A DNA stretch of 64,000 bases from positions 46,013 through 110,012 of the forward strand of contig JAVTVY010025132.1 of the NCBI GenBank assembly GCA_036873755.1. The letters run 5' to 3'. Position numbers and translations under genes: made by a program. This document shows, piece after piece, positions 37,130 to 46,012 of this stretch. The notes under the pieces were generated by a model that worked only from the letters and a program-made list of their open reading frames with translations, had not been told where the DNA came from and did no database searches. The DNA comes from Hanleya hanleyi. Lineage: Eukaryota > Mollusca > Polyplacophora > Lepidopleurida > Hanleyidae. How positions within the stretch are numbered: the first letter of the stretch is position 1; every line of letters begins with the position of its first letter.

Positions 37130-37420
37130 TCGCGTCATCTGTGACGTCATCGGTGACGTCATCGGTACGAGTAGTAGCGAAAGTGGCCATTTTCGGGCAG
37201 TACATGAAGGTATTTGGGGTCGAGATGGTGCGGTAGGAATATCATTCTGCGCATGCGCAGACGCAATGCGGAGCTCTCGTCCAATCAGAAGCGAGTATTT
37301 CAAATCAGTCACAGAGCTCTCAGCCAATCAGAAGCGAGTATTTTGACCAGGTGCATTATGGGCCATATCCAAGATGGCGGCACGTATGTTCAAGATGGCG
37401 GCACATCCGGTGTCGAAAAC
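37130..37420. promoter_or_regulatory. Cluster of CRE-, NRF1-, CCAAT- and YY1-like sites, left arm
   Basis: Two perfect TGACGTCA palindromes (37142-37149, 37154-37161), CTGCGCATGCGCAG (37247-37260), two CCAATCAGAAGCGAGTATTT copies (about 37281 and 37324) and two CAAGATGGCGGC copies (about 37370-37400). Related CCAATCAGA boxes lie at about 35670, 37638 and 37699. These match animal CREB/ATF, NRF1, NF-Y and YY1 consensus sites. Right-arm mirror: about 42450-42725. Binding and promoter activity are inferred. Confidence 0.55.
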
Positions 37421-37764
37421 TGGCCATTCCGTCGGGATGTGGTCACCTAGTGTCGAAAACTGGTCCTTGTTGACGCCATGATATAGACCGGAGAGAGAGA
37501 GAAAACAAGGATGACACATGAGGGAACAACAACAACAACAAGTTTTTTTTTCATATAGTTTATTTTCCCCTCCATCATAACATACCCACGCTGGGGGAGC
37601 CGCGTTGGGTATGTTTACAATTCAAGAAAGACTCTTTTCCAATCAGAGACCGCCATTTGCATCTGTCCTATTCGTTCCTGTCCGTTAGATGTATTCTTGT
37701 CCAATCAGAAGTCGCCATTTCAGAGAGTTCCTTCTTCGGTCATGTTCATTCTGAACCGTTTATT

Positions 37765-38337
37765 CTAATCATCGTCGGCCAGGCCTGGATATTCTTCGGG
37801 CAGCATGTCCTGAAACAGTTGTTTGCGCATTCTGATCGCATTTTCCAGGGCCTCGGTGGGTGGTAAACCCATATCCTCTTCCAAGTGACGCTTGGTCTTC
37901 ATGATGGACCTGTGCGTGGGGTCCTTTTTCATTTCAAGCGGTAGTAAGGTATACTGTTCATAGATCGCCATGGCTGTTTTCCTGATGCGGGGGCGCATTT
38001 GGGTGTACGTCTGTTGTAAATTATCCTCTCCGGCGTCCTCGATCGCTTCAGCGTGAGTATTGATAGCTGCTGTCACAATACGATCCCAGAAGTTAGGTTC
38101 TGCCTCACTTTCCTGGGATGAAGGCTGATTCTCTGAGGTCAAGCTCTCCATATCAGTAGATAGACTGTCAGCCATCTTGGATTCGGTATCAGTCGATGCA
38201 CTCTCATCAATCTCTGTATCAGTATCTGCCTCAACGGGCTCCTCGGCGTCTTCAGTCCCATTTATATTTTTCTGGTGTCGCATCATATCGTAATGTCTGG
38301 TGAACGTGCGTTCACACTCAGAACAAGTATAAGCCAT
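37765..38337 (-). CDS. Small C2H2 protein with shared C-terminal module (left arm)
   Basis: I chose the Met that begins the finger (MAYTCSEC) because the right-arm copy also starts there and TATAAAAG lies about 45 bp upstream; the frame is open 9 codons further to 38364. Layout: finger at residues 4-27 (CX2C-X12-HX4H plan), an acidic Ser/Thr-rich stretch to about 80, then a helical region to residue 191. The last zinc ligand is Asn here (His in the right arm), so the finger is probably broken. The C-terminal part (KDPTHRSIMKTKRHL and EALENAIRMRKQLF) resembles the end of the neighbouring ATPase. Role unknown; DNA binding is a guess from the finger. Confidence 0.7.
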   Translation of the reverse strand: MAYTCSECERTFTRHYDMMRHQKNINGTEDAEEPVEADTDTEIDESASTDTESKMADSLSTDMESLTSENQPSSQESEAEPNFWDRIVTAAINTHAEAIEDAGEDNLQQTYTQMRPRIRKTAMAIYEQYTLLPLEMKKDPTHRSIMKTKRHLEEDMGLPPTEALENAIRMRKQLFQDMLPEEYPGLADDD

Positions 38338-38363
38338 GTTGACGGTTGAACGTCGACTGTGCA

Positions 38364-38563
38364 TGTTTTGGGAATACGCTCGCTTTTATAGACAGTAACG
38401 CCCATCAACGCTTAGCTCAACGCTTCAACGCCCTGGTGAATTAGCTCAGAAGCTCTGATTTCATGGAATTGACACCAATTCATCGAAATGCTGTGACGCC
38501 CGTCAACGCCCGTCGTTACGCCTTAACGCTCGTCTCAACGCTTTAACACACTTTCTTAATGCT
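38364..38563 (-). promoter_or_regulatory. Intergenic region with TATA box and AACGC iterons, left arm
   Basis: Holds TATAAAAG (about 38385-38392, minus) upstream of the C2H2 gene, and many short direct repeats of AACGCCCGTC, TTAACGCT and CAACGCTT in a tight cluster just after the ATPase stop. Mirrored at 41303-41498. Iteron-like spacing could mark a replication or control region; that is inference. Confidence 0.5.
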
Positions 38564-39769
38564 TTAACGTTGTTTAATGATGCGTTCGAACAAATGCTTC
38601 TTTTGTGCTATTGCTCTGACATACGCCGCTTTCCAGTTCATGCCCGAGGTTTTCAACATCGACGCTGTTTTTTCAATTTCCATATGGACTGGGTCCTTAT
38701 CCAACAATTTCATATGGGTCAGTAAGTCGACATACTGCTGACGTAAAGCCCGTCGTAATCTGGGTGCCAATCTGTTATGGGCTAAAATTGCAGCTTCCTC
38801 TTTCGAATACCCTTTGCGTTGAAACTTGTTTCCTGTGGCCTCCAACATCCCGCCCATCTCGGCGTCCATACTTTCTTTGAACAAATCCTTCCATAGCCTC
38901 GAGTTCACATTATGTTCTTCAACCTCGGGTTGGGCCTTCACGGTTGAGTGATATTCCAGGACTGATGGTATGAAGCGGGCCCGCTGTATGGGGGTGGGCT
39001 TCTGCTGCTGCTCTGCCAGGAGTGCACTCGGCGGATGGTGTAGGGGTATAGGCCGTTGTGGTGATTCCTCGCCGGGTAACAGGCGGGTCGTCAGCCGACG
39101 ATCTTCGGGGGTATGGGCTTTTAAATCTACGAACAGGTAGCCGTACGGACGAATTGTCGCTTCTTGAAACGCCCACATAAAATGGTCAATGTTCTGAGGA
39201 TAAATTCGACTACCAAACACACGGATTTGCGCTCTATCAATGGGATTGGAGAACAACACAAAGTATTGGCAGTTCAAGGCAATATCTCTGGACGCTTTCC
39301 CTTGAGGAAAGAGATTCTGAGTCAAATAGATGACGGACAGATTTCGATGATGGGACCCTTTGGTGAATAGGTCGGCGATTTTCGAATTGTCCTTGGCCGC
39401 ACTCATCAGATCATCGAGCACTACCACGTTGGTCTGCTCGGAATCGAAGTAATAGGGTTCGTCTATGTCGTGAGGAATTCCTGGAACAAAGCTCACATTC
39501 TGTAGTCGTGCAGTTTCGTAGGCGGGCTGCCATTGGCTATAACACCAAACAACACGTGTCGGAGCTGGGGTTGCCACACCTTCCTCTAAGAACTTCATCA
39601 CCCAGGACGTCTTTCCACACCCCGTAGGGCCGCTCACCGTCATCGCATAAGGGTGCTCTAATACTGTCGTGTGTGACGTAGGTGTTGATCGTTCCTCGCG
39701 CGTACTTTGAATTTGCACGTTACCGGAACTGACCTTTGATCCCGGCGCGCGCGGTATAAAGGTTTCCAC
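38564..39769 (-). CDS. Packaging-type P-loop ATPase (left arm, finger-less)
   Basis: 401-codon intact frame. Walker A GPTGCGKTS at residues 47-55, Walker B NVVVLDD at about 114-120, then LFTKGSHHRNLSVIYLTQNL (sensor-like region) and NPIDRAQIRVFGSRIYPQN. This pattern fits FtsK/HerA- or A32-like genome-packaging ATPases carried by Polintons and related viruses, which pump DNA into capsids. The C-terminal third (about 290-400) is extra: a helical region ending in DPVHMEIEKTASML and VRAIAQKKHLFERI, similar to the end of the small C2H2 protein. The right-arm copy shows a C2H2 finger upstream; here a deletion of about 330 bp removed it and the first 16 or so codons read sequence near the palindrome centre. 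Confidence 0.8.
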   Translation of the reverse strand: METFIPRAPGSKVSSGNVQIQSTREERSTPTSHTTVLEHPYAMTVSGPTGCGKTSWVMKFLEEGVATPAPTRVVWCYSQWQPAYETARLQNVSFVPGIPHDIDEPYYFDSEQTNVVVLDDLMSAAKDNSKIADLFTKGSHHRNLSVIYLTQNLFPQGKASRDIALNCQYFVLFSNPIDRAQIRVFGSRIYPQNIDHFMWAFQEATIRPYGYLFVDLKAHTPEDRRLTTRLLPGEESPQRPIPLHHPPSALLAEQQQKPTPIQRARFIPSVLEYHSTVKAQPEVEEHNVNSRLWKDLFKESMDAEMGGMLEATGNKFQRKGYSKEEAAILAHNRLAPRLRRALRQQYVDLLTHMKLLDKDPVHMEIEKTASMLKTSGMNWKAAYVRAIAQKKHLFERIIKQR

Positions 39770-39782
39770 CGCGGTGGAAACC
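39761..39782. repeat. Centre of symmetry, 22-bp perfect palindrome
   Basis: GGTTTCCACCGC and its exact reverse complement meet between 39771 and 39772. Outside it the arms remain matched except that the left has about 7 extra bases (GCGGTATA area) and the right has the 330-bp finger region. Confidence 0.95.
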
Positions 39783-39837
39783 TTTGCGCGCCGGGGTCAA
39801 AGGTCAGTTACGGTCACGTGAACGGAAGCGGAAGTGA

Positions 39838-39976
39838 CCTCCGGAGCTCCGGAGCTCCGGAGCTCCGAGTTCTCTTGTAGCAACGCCCGTCAACGCCCGG
39901 TGGTGGCGTCGGAGCTCCGGAGCTCCGAGTTCCATGAGCTCCGGAGCTCCAAGAGCTCCGCGAGCTCGGAGCTCTT
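39838..39976. repeat. GGAGCTCC palindrome cluster, right arm only
   Basis: About ten GAGCTC cores, mostly as tandem GGAGCTCC, in 140 bp. They lie upstream of a TATA-like CATATAAAC (about 39977-39985) and the finger-ATPase gene. AACGCCCGTC repeats also occur here. Absent from the left arm because of its deletion. Confidence 0.75.
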
Positions 39977-40038
39977 GCATATAAACACACACATGCATCT
40001 GTGAAAGCTTCATTATACGCCTGGTGTCCGTGGAGATG

Positions 40039-41302
40039 AGAGCCATGGTTTACGCATGTCACTTGTGTTCGAAGTCATTTTCCACGCCATTTAATCTACG
40101 TAGACATATACAGCGAAGCCATCTCAAGGAACGGAGTCCCGATAACGTGCAAATTCAAAAGTACGCGCGAGGAACGATCAACACCTACGTCACACACGAC
40201 AGTATTAGAGCACCCTTATACGATGACGGTGAGCGGCCCTACGGGGTGTGGAAAGACGTCCTGGGTGATGAAGTTCTTAGAGGAAGGTGTGGCAACCCCA
40301 GCTCCGACACGTGTTGTTTGGTGTTATAGCCAATGGCAGCCCGCCTACGAAACTGCACGACTACAGAATGTGAGCTTTGTTCCAGGAATTCCTCACGACA
40401 TAGACGAACCCTATTACTTCGATTCCGAGCAGACCAACGTGGTAGTGCTCGATGATCTGATGAGTGCGGCCAAGGACAATTTGAAAATCGCCGACCTATT
40501 CACCAAAGGGTCCCATCATCGAAATCTGTCCGTCATCTATTTGACTCAGAATCTCTTTCCTCAAGGGAAGGCGTCCAGAGATATTGCCTTGAACTGCCAA
40601 TACTTTGTGTTGTTCTCCAATCCCATTGATAGAGCACAAATCCGTGTGTTTGGTAGTCGAATTTATCCTCAGAACATTGACCATTTTATGTGGGCGTTTC
40701 AAGAAGCGACAATTCGTCCGTACGGCTACCTGTTCGTAGATTTAAAAGCCCATACCCCCGAAGATCGTCGGCTGACGGCCCACCTGTTACCCGGCGAGGA
40801 ATCACCACAACGGCCTATACCCCTACACCATCCGCCGAGTGCACTCCTGGCAGAGCAGCAGCAGAAGCCCACCCCCATACAGCGGGCCCGCTTCATACCA
40901 TCAGTCCTGGAATATCACCCAACCGTGAAGGCCCAACCCCAGGTTGAAGAACATAATGTGAACTCGAGGCTATGGAAGGATTTGTTCAAAGAAAGTATGG
41001 ACGCCGAGATGGGCGGGATGTTGGAGGCCACAGGAAACAAGTTTCAACGCAAAGGGTATTCGAAAGAGGAAGCTGCAATTTTAGCCCATAACAGATTGGC
41101 ACCCAGACTACGACGGGCTTTACGTCAGCAGTATGTCGACTTACTGACCCATATGAAATTGTTGGATAAGGACCCAGTCCATATGGAAATTGAAAGAACA
41201 GCGTCGATGTTGAAAACCTCGGGCATGAACTGGAAAGCAGCGTATGTCAGAGCAATAGCACAAAAGAAACATTTGTTCGAACGCATCATTAAACAACGTT
41301 AA
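40039..41302 (+). pseudogene. C2H2 finger plus P-loop ATPase (right arm, frameshifted)
   Basis: First part: a frame opening at ATG 40024 or 40039 encodes a good finger (ACHLCSKSF...NLRRHIQRSH, CX2C-X12-HX4H) and runs to the NVQIQ residues that also occur in the left-arm ATPase. One extra A in a short A-run near 40160 then shifts the frame. The ATPase continues in another frame from 40223 (Walker A just inside) to 41302, matching the left arm at nearly every residue. The right arm thus shows that the ATPase gene once carried an N-terminal finger, but this copy is broken. TATA-like sequence at about 39977. Confidence 0.75.
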
Positions 41303-41498
41303 AGCATTAAGAAAGTGTGTTAAAGCGTTGAGACGAGCGTTAAGGCGTAACGACGGGCGTTGACGGGCGTCACTGCATTTCGATGAATTGGTGTCAATTC
41401 CATGAAATCAGAGCTTCTGAGCTAATTCACCAGGGCGTTGAAGCGTTGATGGGCGTTACTGTCTATAAAAGCGAGCGTATTCCCGTTCAACCGTCAAC
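41303..41498 (+). promoter_or_regulatory. Intergenic region with AACGC iterons and TATA box, right arm
   Basis: Mirror of 38364-38563: TTAAAGC, GTTAAGGCG, GACGGGCGTTGACGGGCGT repeats, then TATAAAAG (41463-41470) about 30 bp before the ATG at 41499. Confidence 0.5.
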
Positions 41499-42070
41499 AT
41501 GGCTTATACTTGTTCTGAGTGTGAGCGCACGTTCACCAGACATTACGATATGATGCGACACCAGAAAAATATACATGGGACTGAAGACGCCGAGGAGCCC
41601 GTTGAGGCAGATACTGATACAGAGATTGATGAGAGTGCATCGACTGATACCGAATCCAAGATGGCTGACAGTCTATCTACTGATATGGAGAGCTTGACCT
41701 CAGGGAATCAGCCTTCATCCCAGGAAAGTGAGGCAGAACCTACCTTCTGGGATCGTATTGTGACAGCAGCTATCAATACTCACGCTGAAGCGATCGAGGA
41801 CGCCGGAGAGGATAATTTACAACAGACGTACACCCAAATGCGCCCCGCATCAGGAAAACAGCCATGGCGATCTATGAACAGTATACCTTACTACCGCTTG
41901 AAATGAAAGGGAACCCCACGCACAGGTCCATCATGAAGACCAAGCGTCACTTGGAAGAGGATATGGGTTTACCACCCACCGAGGCCCTGGAAAATGCGAT
42001 CAGAATGCGCAAACAACTGTTTCAGGACATGCTGTCCGAAGAATATCCAGGCCTGGCCGACGATGATTAG
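41499..42070 (+). pseudogene. Small C2H2 protein (right arm, frameshifted)
   Basis: Starts at MAYTCSEC. The finger is complete here (final His present, unlike the left arm). A C-run near 41845-41850 is one base shorter than in the left arm (four C for five), so the frame shifts before the C-terminal module, which continues in another frame from about 41864 to 42070. Left and right copies are damaged at different points. Confidence 0.8.
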
Positions 42071-42449
42071 AATAAACGGTTCAGAATGAACATGACCGAA
42101 GAAGGAACTCTCTGAAATGGCGACTTCTGATTGGACAAGAATACATCTAACGGACAGGAACGAATAGGACAGATGCAAATGGCGGTCTCTGATTGGACAA
42201 GGGTCTTTCTTGAATTGTAAACATACCCAACGCGGCTCCCCCAGCGTGGGTATGTTATGATGGAGGGGAAAATAAACAATATGAAAAAAAAAAACTTGTT
42301 GTTGTTGTTCCCTCATGCGTCCTCCTTGTTTTCTCTCTCTCTCCGGTCTATATCATGGCGTCAAAACGTCTAGCAGGACCCATACAAGGACCAGTTTTCG
42401 ACACTAGGTGACCACATCCCGACGGAATGGCCAGTTTTCGACACCGGAT

Positions 42450-42725
42450 GTGCCGCCATCTTGAACATACGTGCCGCCATCTTGGATATGGCCCATAATG
42501 CACCTGGTCAAAATACTCACTTCTGATTGGCTGAGAGCTCTGTGACGGATTTGAAATACTCGCTTCTGATTGGACGAGAGCTCCGCATTGCGTCTGCGCA
42601 TGCGCAGAATGATATTCCTACCGCACCATCTCGACCCCAAATACCTTCATGTACCGCCCGAAAATGGCCACTTTCGCTACTACTCGTACCGATGACGTCA
42701 CCGATGACGTCACAGATGACGCGAA
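42450..42725. promoter_or_regulatory. CRE/NRF1/CCAAT/YY1-like cluster, right arm
   Basis: Inverted counterpart of 37130-37420: GCCGCCATCTTG twice (about 42450-42485), TCTGATTGG twice, CTGCGCATGCGCAG (about 42593-42606) and two TGACGTCA sites (about 42693 and 42705). Confidence 0.55.
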
Positions 42726-42849
42726 CATCCCTCAAATCGGAATGTACACCCCGAGAACTACAAGATGGCACCTTCCAGGACGCATTCGAACCGTGAATAG
42801 CCCATCTCGACCCCAAATACCTTCCTTCACTGCCCAAAATGGCCACTTT

Positions 42850-44000
42850 ACTTACTACAACCAACTGCGCATGCGCAGATTAACGCGACATGCATTCAAA
42901 AACACACCATTCTGACTCTACGCCACACAAGCTTCACTTTGACACCTCACACGACCCATTCGAACCGTGATTAGCTCATCTCTAACCCAAACACACCCCT
43001 ACATAGCACCCAAAATGCCTGTTTTCTATACTACGGCCAGACTGCGCATGCGCAGACTATTGAACACGGAAGAACCATTAGTGTAGTCAAGTGCTCCTCC
43101 ACGAGAGCTTCAAAATAAGACCTCACTCGACCCCATTGGACCATTAGGGACTCACCTAGACTCCAACATGTCCACCCCGTATGGCCCTATACACCCATAG
43201 CCATGCAGTATAGGCCTATGGGCCTACCCAGGCCTCGCTGACTTTTTCAAAAAATTTCACCGATTCGCTCCGTAACACTTCCTATCGTGTTCTAAATGAC
43301 GAGACGAGTAAAACGAGACCCCACAACCCTACCGCAAATGTATAGAAGTACGTTTCCCAGGGGGATAAACATTGAACCTATACCCCAGTATGGGACTATA
43401 TGGGGCTCGGTGACTTTTTTCAAAAATTTCACTGATTCGCACGGGGACACTTCCTATCATGTTCTAAATGACGAGACGAGTAAAACGAGACCCCACAACC
43501 CTACCGCAAATGTATAGAAGTACGTTTCCCAGGATGGTCCTATACCTCCAATACCCCATATAGGCATTTTCCCGTAATTTAGGATAAAGTCCGTATTCCG
43601 TATTTTTTCAGGAAAAGTTTTACATACACCCACCCTGGAACTAGGGGGAGATAACTCTATTGATAGACAAGCCCCGTTAAGCCCGGCGACCTATATACCC
43701 CTCATATCCCATATAGGCATTTTCCCAGGTTTTTCGATAAAGTCCGTGTTCCGTTTTTTTTTTTTTCAGGAAAAATTTACATGCACCCACCCAGCCAGCA
43801 AATACCCCTTCACCTAGGCTTCACTTTGATACCTCACTCGACCCCATTCGACCATTAGGGGCTCCCCTAGCTCCCAAAACGGCTATTTCCATACCCTTCG
43901 GCCACCGCGCATGCGCACAATGCCGATATTTCAATCCCACACCCAGCCCATTAGATGCCCCCTCACCTAAGCTTCACTTTGATACCTCACTCGACCCCAT
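42850..44000. repeat. Subterminal tandem motif field, right arm
   Basis: Inverted counterpart of 35850-37040, with TGCGCATGCGC palindromes near 42868, 43045 and 43908 and CACTTTGATACCTCACTCGACC repeats. Small indels against the left arm. Confidence 0.8.
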
Positions 44001-44263
44001 CGGACCATTTTATCTAGGGACTACTTTTTCCGCGACCGCATCACCGCCAAAACCGCATCACCGCGGATGAATACATGCCCAGGGGCCCTTTGCCGGAACT
44101 ATAGTGACCCAGAGTTACCTCCCCCTAGATTGGAACTCTTCTGTGATGGAGGTGGGCAAGGTCATCGATGATTTGAAATACTCGCTTCTGATTGGTCGAG
44201 AGCCGCCACGTGACCGCCACAAATTTGCATAAATCGGACCCAATCGGTCTTTTATATACTACT

Positions 44264-44269
44264 AGTGTA
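44264..44269. repeat. 6-bp target-site duplication, right (AGTGTA)
   Basis: Partner of 35595-35600. Confidence 0.95.
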
Positions 44270-44945
44270 TCTGGTAGGACTGCCCATTCTGATTTAACTG
44301 CTAGTTCGGGAGAGACTATTGTTAGGTCAATTGCAGTGAGTTTACCGGTTCGCATATCTATTCTAGTCCCTTCTCCCGAGTTCAGGAATACGAGGTTATT
44401 ATCATCTAACCATTTTTCTACTGATTTTCCCCTATCATCTGACGTGGTGCAAGTTTCGTCCCAGATTGGATTATGGCTATTATAATCGCCGCAGATTATA
44501 ATTGGCGAGTCATATTTTTGGGTGATTTTGTTAAGTTCTTTTTGTGATATTGTTTTTAGAGTGCCAGGGGAGTACAGATTCACTATATTAATAGGTTTAT
44601 TATTTTGGAACACCCGTATAGCTTGCCATTCGAGGTCTTCATTTTCTGGGCTCTTGTCTAATTCTAGCTGTATGAGTTCTTCCTTAACTAGTGTGAGGTT
44701 GCCTCCCTTTGGGCCGTTTAGTCTGTCTTGTCTATATGGCGTATATCCTTTTATTGCAAATTTATTTTTTCCTGGTTTAAGAAATGTTTCTTGTATACAT
44801 ATGATGTCAGGGCTTATTTCATTTACTAAGATTTTGAGATTGTCTCCGTGTTTTGCAATGCTATTTGCATTCCATTGTAGTAGGGTGAGTTTATTGAAAA
44901 TTGGGTTGTGTATTACGTGGTGGGTCTAATCTATTGTCCCAGGTG
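44270..44945 (-). pseudogene. I-like LINE ORF2: APE endonuclease, N-terminal part
   Basis: Reads an apurinic-type endonuclease: LLQWNANSI, PDIICIQETF (metal-binding Glu), IVNLYSPG, IIICGDYNSHN (Asp and Asn of the active site), then the frame is cut by the Polinton-like element just before the final SDH motif, which lies at 35560-35590. Open without a stop over the 225 codons visible. It begins close to the end of ORF1. Confidence 0.85.
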
Positions 44946-44948
44946 TTC

Positions 44949-46008
44949 TCATATAGAGGTGTTGAGGGCGTTATATTTTTTCTTGGGAGTTGATGTTTTT
45001 CTTTTGTATTTCGGATTGAATCCCCATGCTATTATTTCTTTGGGGTTAAATTCCCAATTCAAGAAGTCTTGAGCAATGCGGGCTATTATGTCAGCTTTAT
45101 TCGTTTTGGGGTTGGCATTGTGGACTGAGTTAATAACAATGTTAATAAAGCCTAGGAATTCGATTTTACTCATACTAATTGTTTCGGGTTTGTCCGCGGT
45201 TTCTGACTCCATTGATTGTTCTGTCACTGGTGCCTTATTGATATTTGCTACTTCGCTCACAGGTTTTCGCAGGTCTATTGTTTCTTTGAGTTTTTGATTC
45301 ACTTTAGTTTCTGTGATTTTTCTATTCATTCTGGTTTCTTTTACAGCTTCTGCGTAAGAAATTCCTTTGTCTGCCTTAGTGAATTCAACTCTTTTTGCCT
45401 CTTTGAAAGCTATACAACCCTTGTAGGCCGCTGAATGGTTGCCTTTGCAGTTTACACATGTTACTTTTCTTTCTGTACATTCTTCGTATTTATGATTTTC
45501 AGAGCATTTCGCACATACAACTTGGGATTTACAAAATCTAGCTATATGACCACCATATTTCTGACAGTTATGGCATCGTTTTGGTGTGTCAAAAAAAGGT
45601 TTAACTATAATGTTACGAAGCCATAGCCGGACAGTTTCCGGTAAGTTTGATCCTTTGAATACTAGCATAATGCTTGTCGTTTCCTGTTTGTTCTTTTGCA
45701 TTCTTTTGGCATATACGACGTTTTGTTTTGAGAGAGTGGGGAGAATGTCTTCTAGTTTGATACTGAGGTCAATTCCATAAATTACTCCTTTACATTGCTC
45801 TCTAGGCTGTATGAATTGTTTTACCGAGACAGGATTATCTGCTAGCAGGTCTAAACGTAGTAATTTCTCGTACTGAGTTTGTGATTTGCAGTGGACTTTC
45901 AGATCACCACCCGGCAGTTCAAAGATTTGATGTACGTCACCAGCACATTTTTTTAGATCGTTTGCTACCTTGGCCTTTGGAATTTACATGCTCTCATTTG
46001 GGTTAAAC
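44949..46008 (-). pseudogene. I-like LINE ORF1 (gag-like), C-terminal part
   Basis: RNA-binding gag-like protein of the LINE. Three consecutive zinc knuckles are visible: CHNCQKYGGHIARFC, CAKCSENHKYEEC and CVNCKGNHSAAYKGC. Upstream is a segment resembling the gag domain of I-like elements (AGDVHQIFELPGGDLKV, KGVIYGIDLSI). A stop lies near 45980. The Gypsy composite interrupts the gene at 46008; the N-terminus is on the far side at 54833-54970. Confidence 0.8.
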
Positions 46009-46012
46009 TATG
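46009..46012. repeat. 4-bp target-site duplication, left (TATG)
   Basis: TATG here and at 54829-54832, directly outside TGTAAGAG and CTCTTACA. Four to five bp is typical of Gypsy insertions. Confidence 0.75.

Larger units (their letters stand above)
35601..44263. mobile_element. Palindromic Polinton-like element, 8,663 bp
   Basis: Two arms (35601-39771 and 39772-44263) are inverted copies meeting at a 22-bp palindrome. The ends begin AGTAGTATATAAAAGACC and there is a 6-bp duplication. AG-starting termini, 6-bp duplications and a packaging-type ATPase are features of Polintons/Mavericks. Each arm holds an ATPase gene and a small C2H2 gene transcribed outward from the centre, then about 2 kb of repeat-rich noncoding DNA. 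No polymerase, integrase, protease or capsid gene exists, and the element is about half usual Polinton length, so it is probably nonautonomous. It could be a fold-back product of a truncated linear genome. Some other virus-like or unknown transposon class is possible. Confidence 0.85.

Noticed and set aside
37038..37346. Plus-strand 102-codon frame in the left arm
   Set aside because: Lies across CRE/NRF1-like repeats, no domain; not kept as an obvious gene in the mirrored arm.
35601..44263. Recent free virus genome or contaminant
   Set aside because: A clean 6-bp duplication inside a LINE and broken reading frames show an integrated, decaying element.
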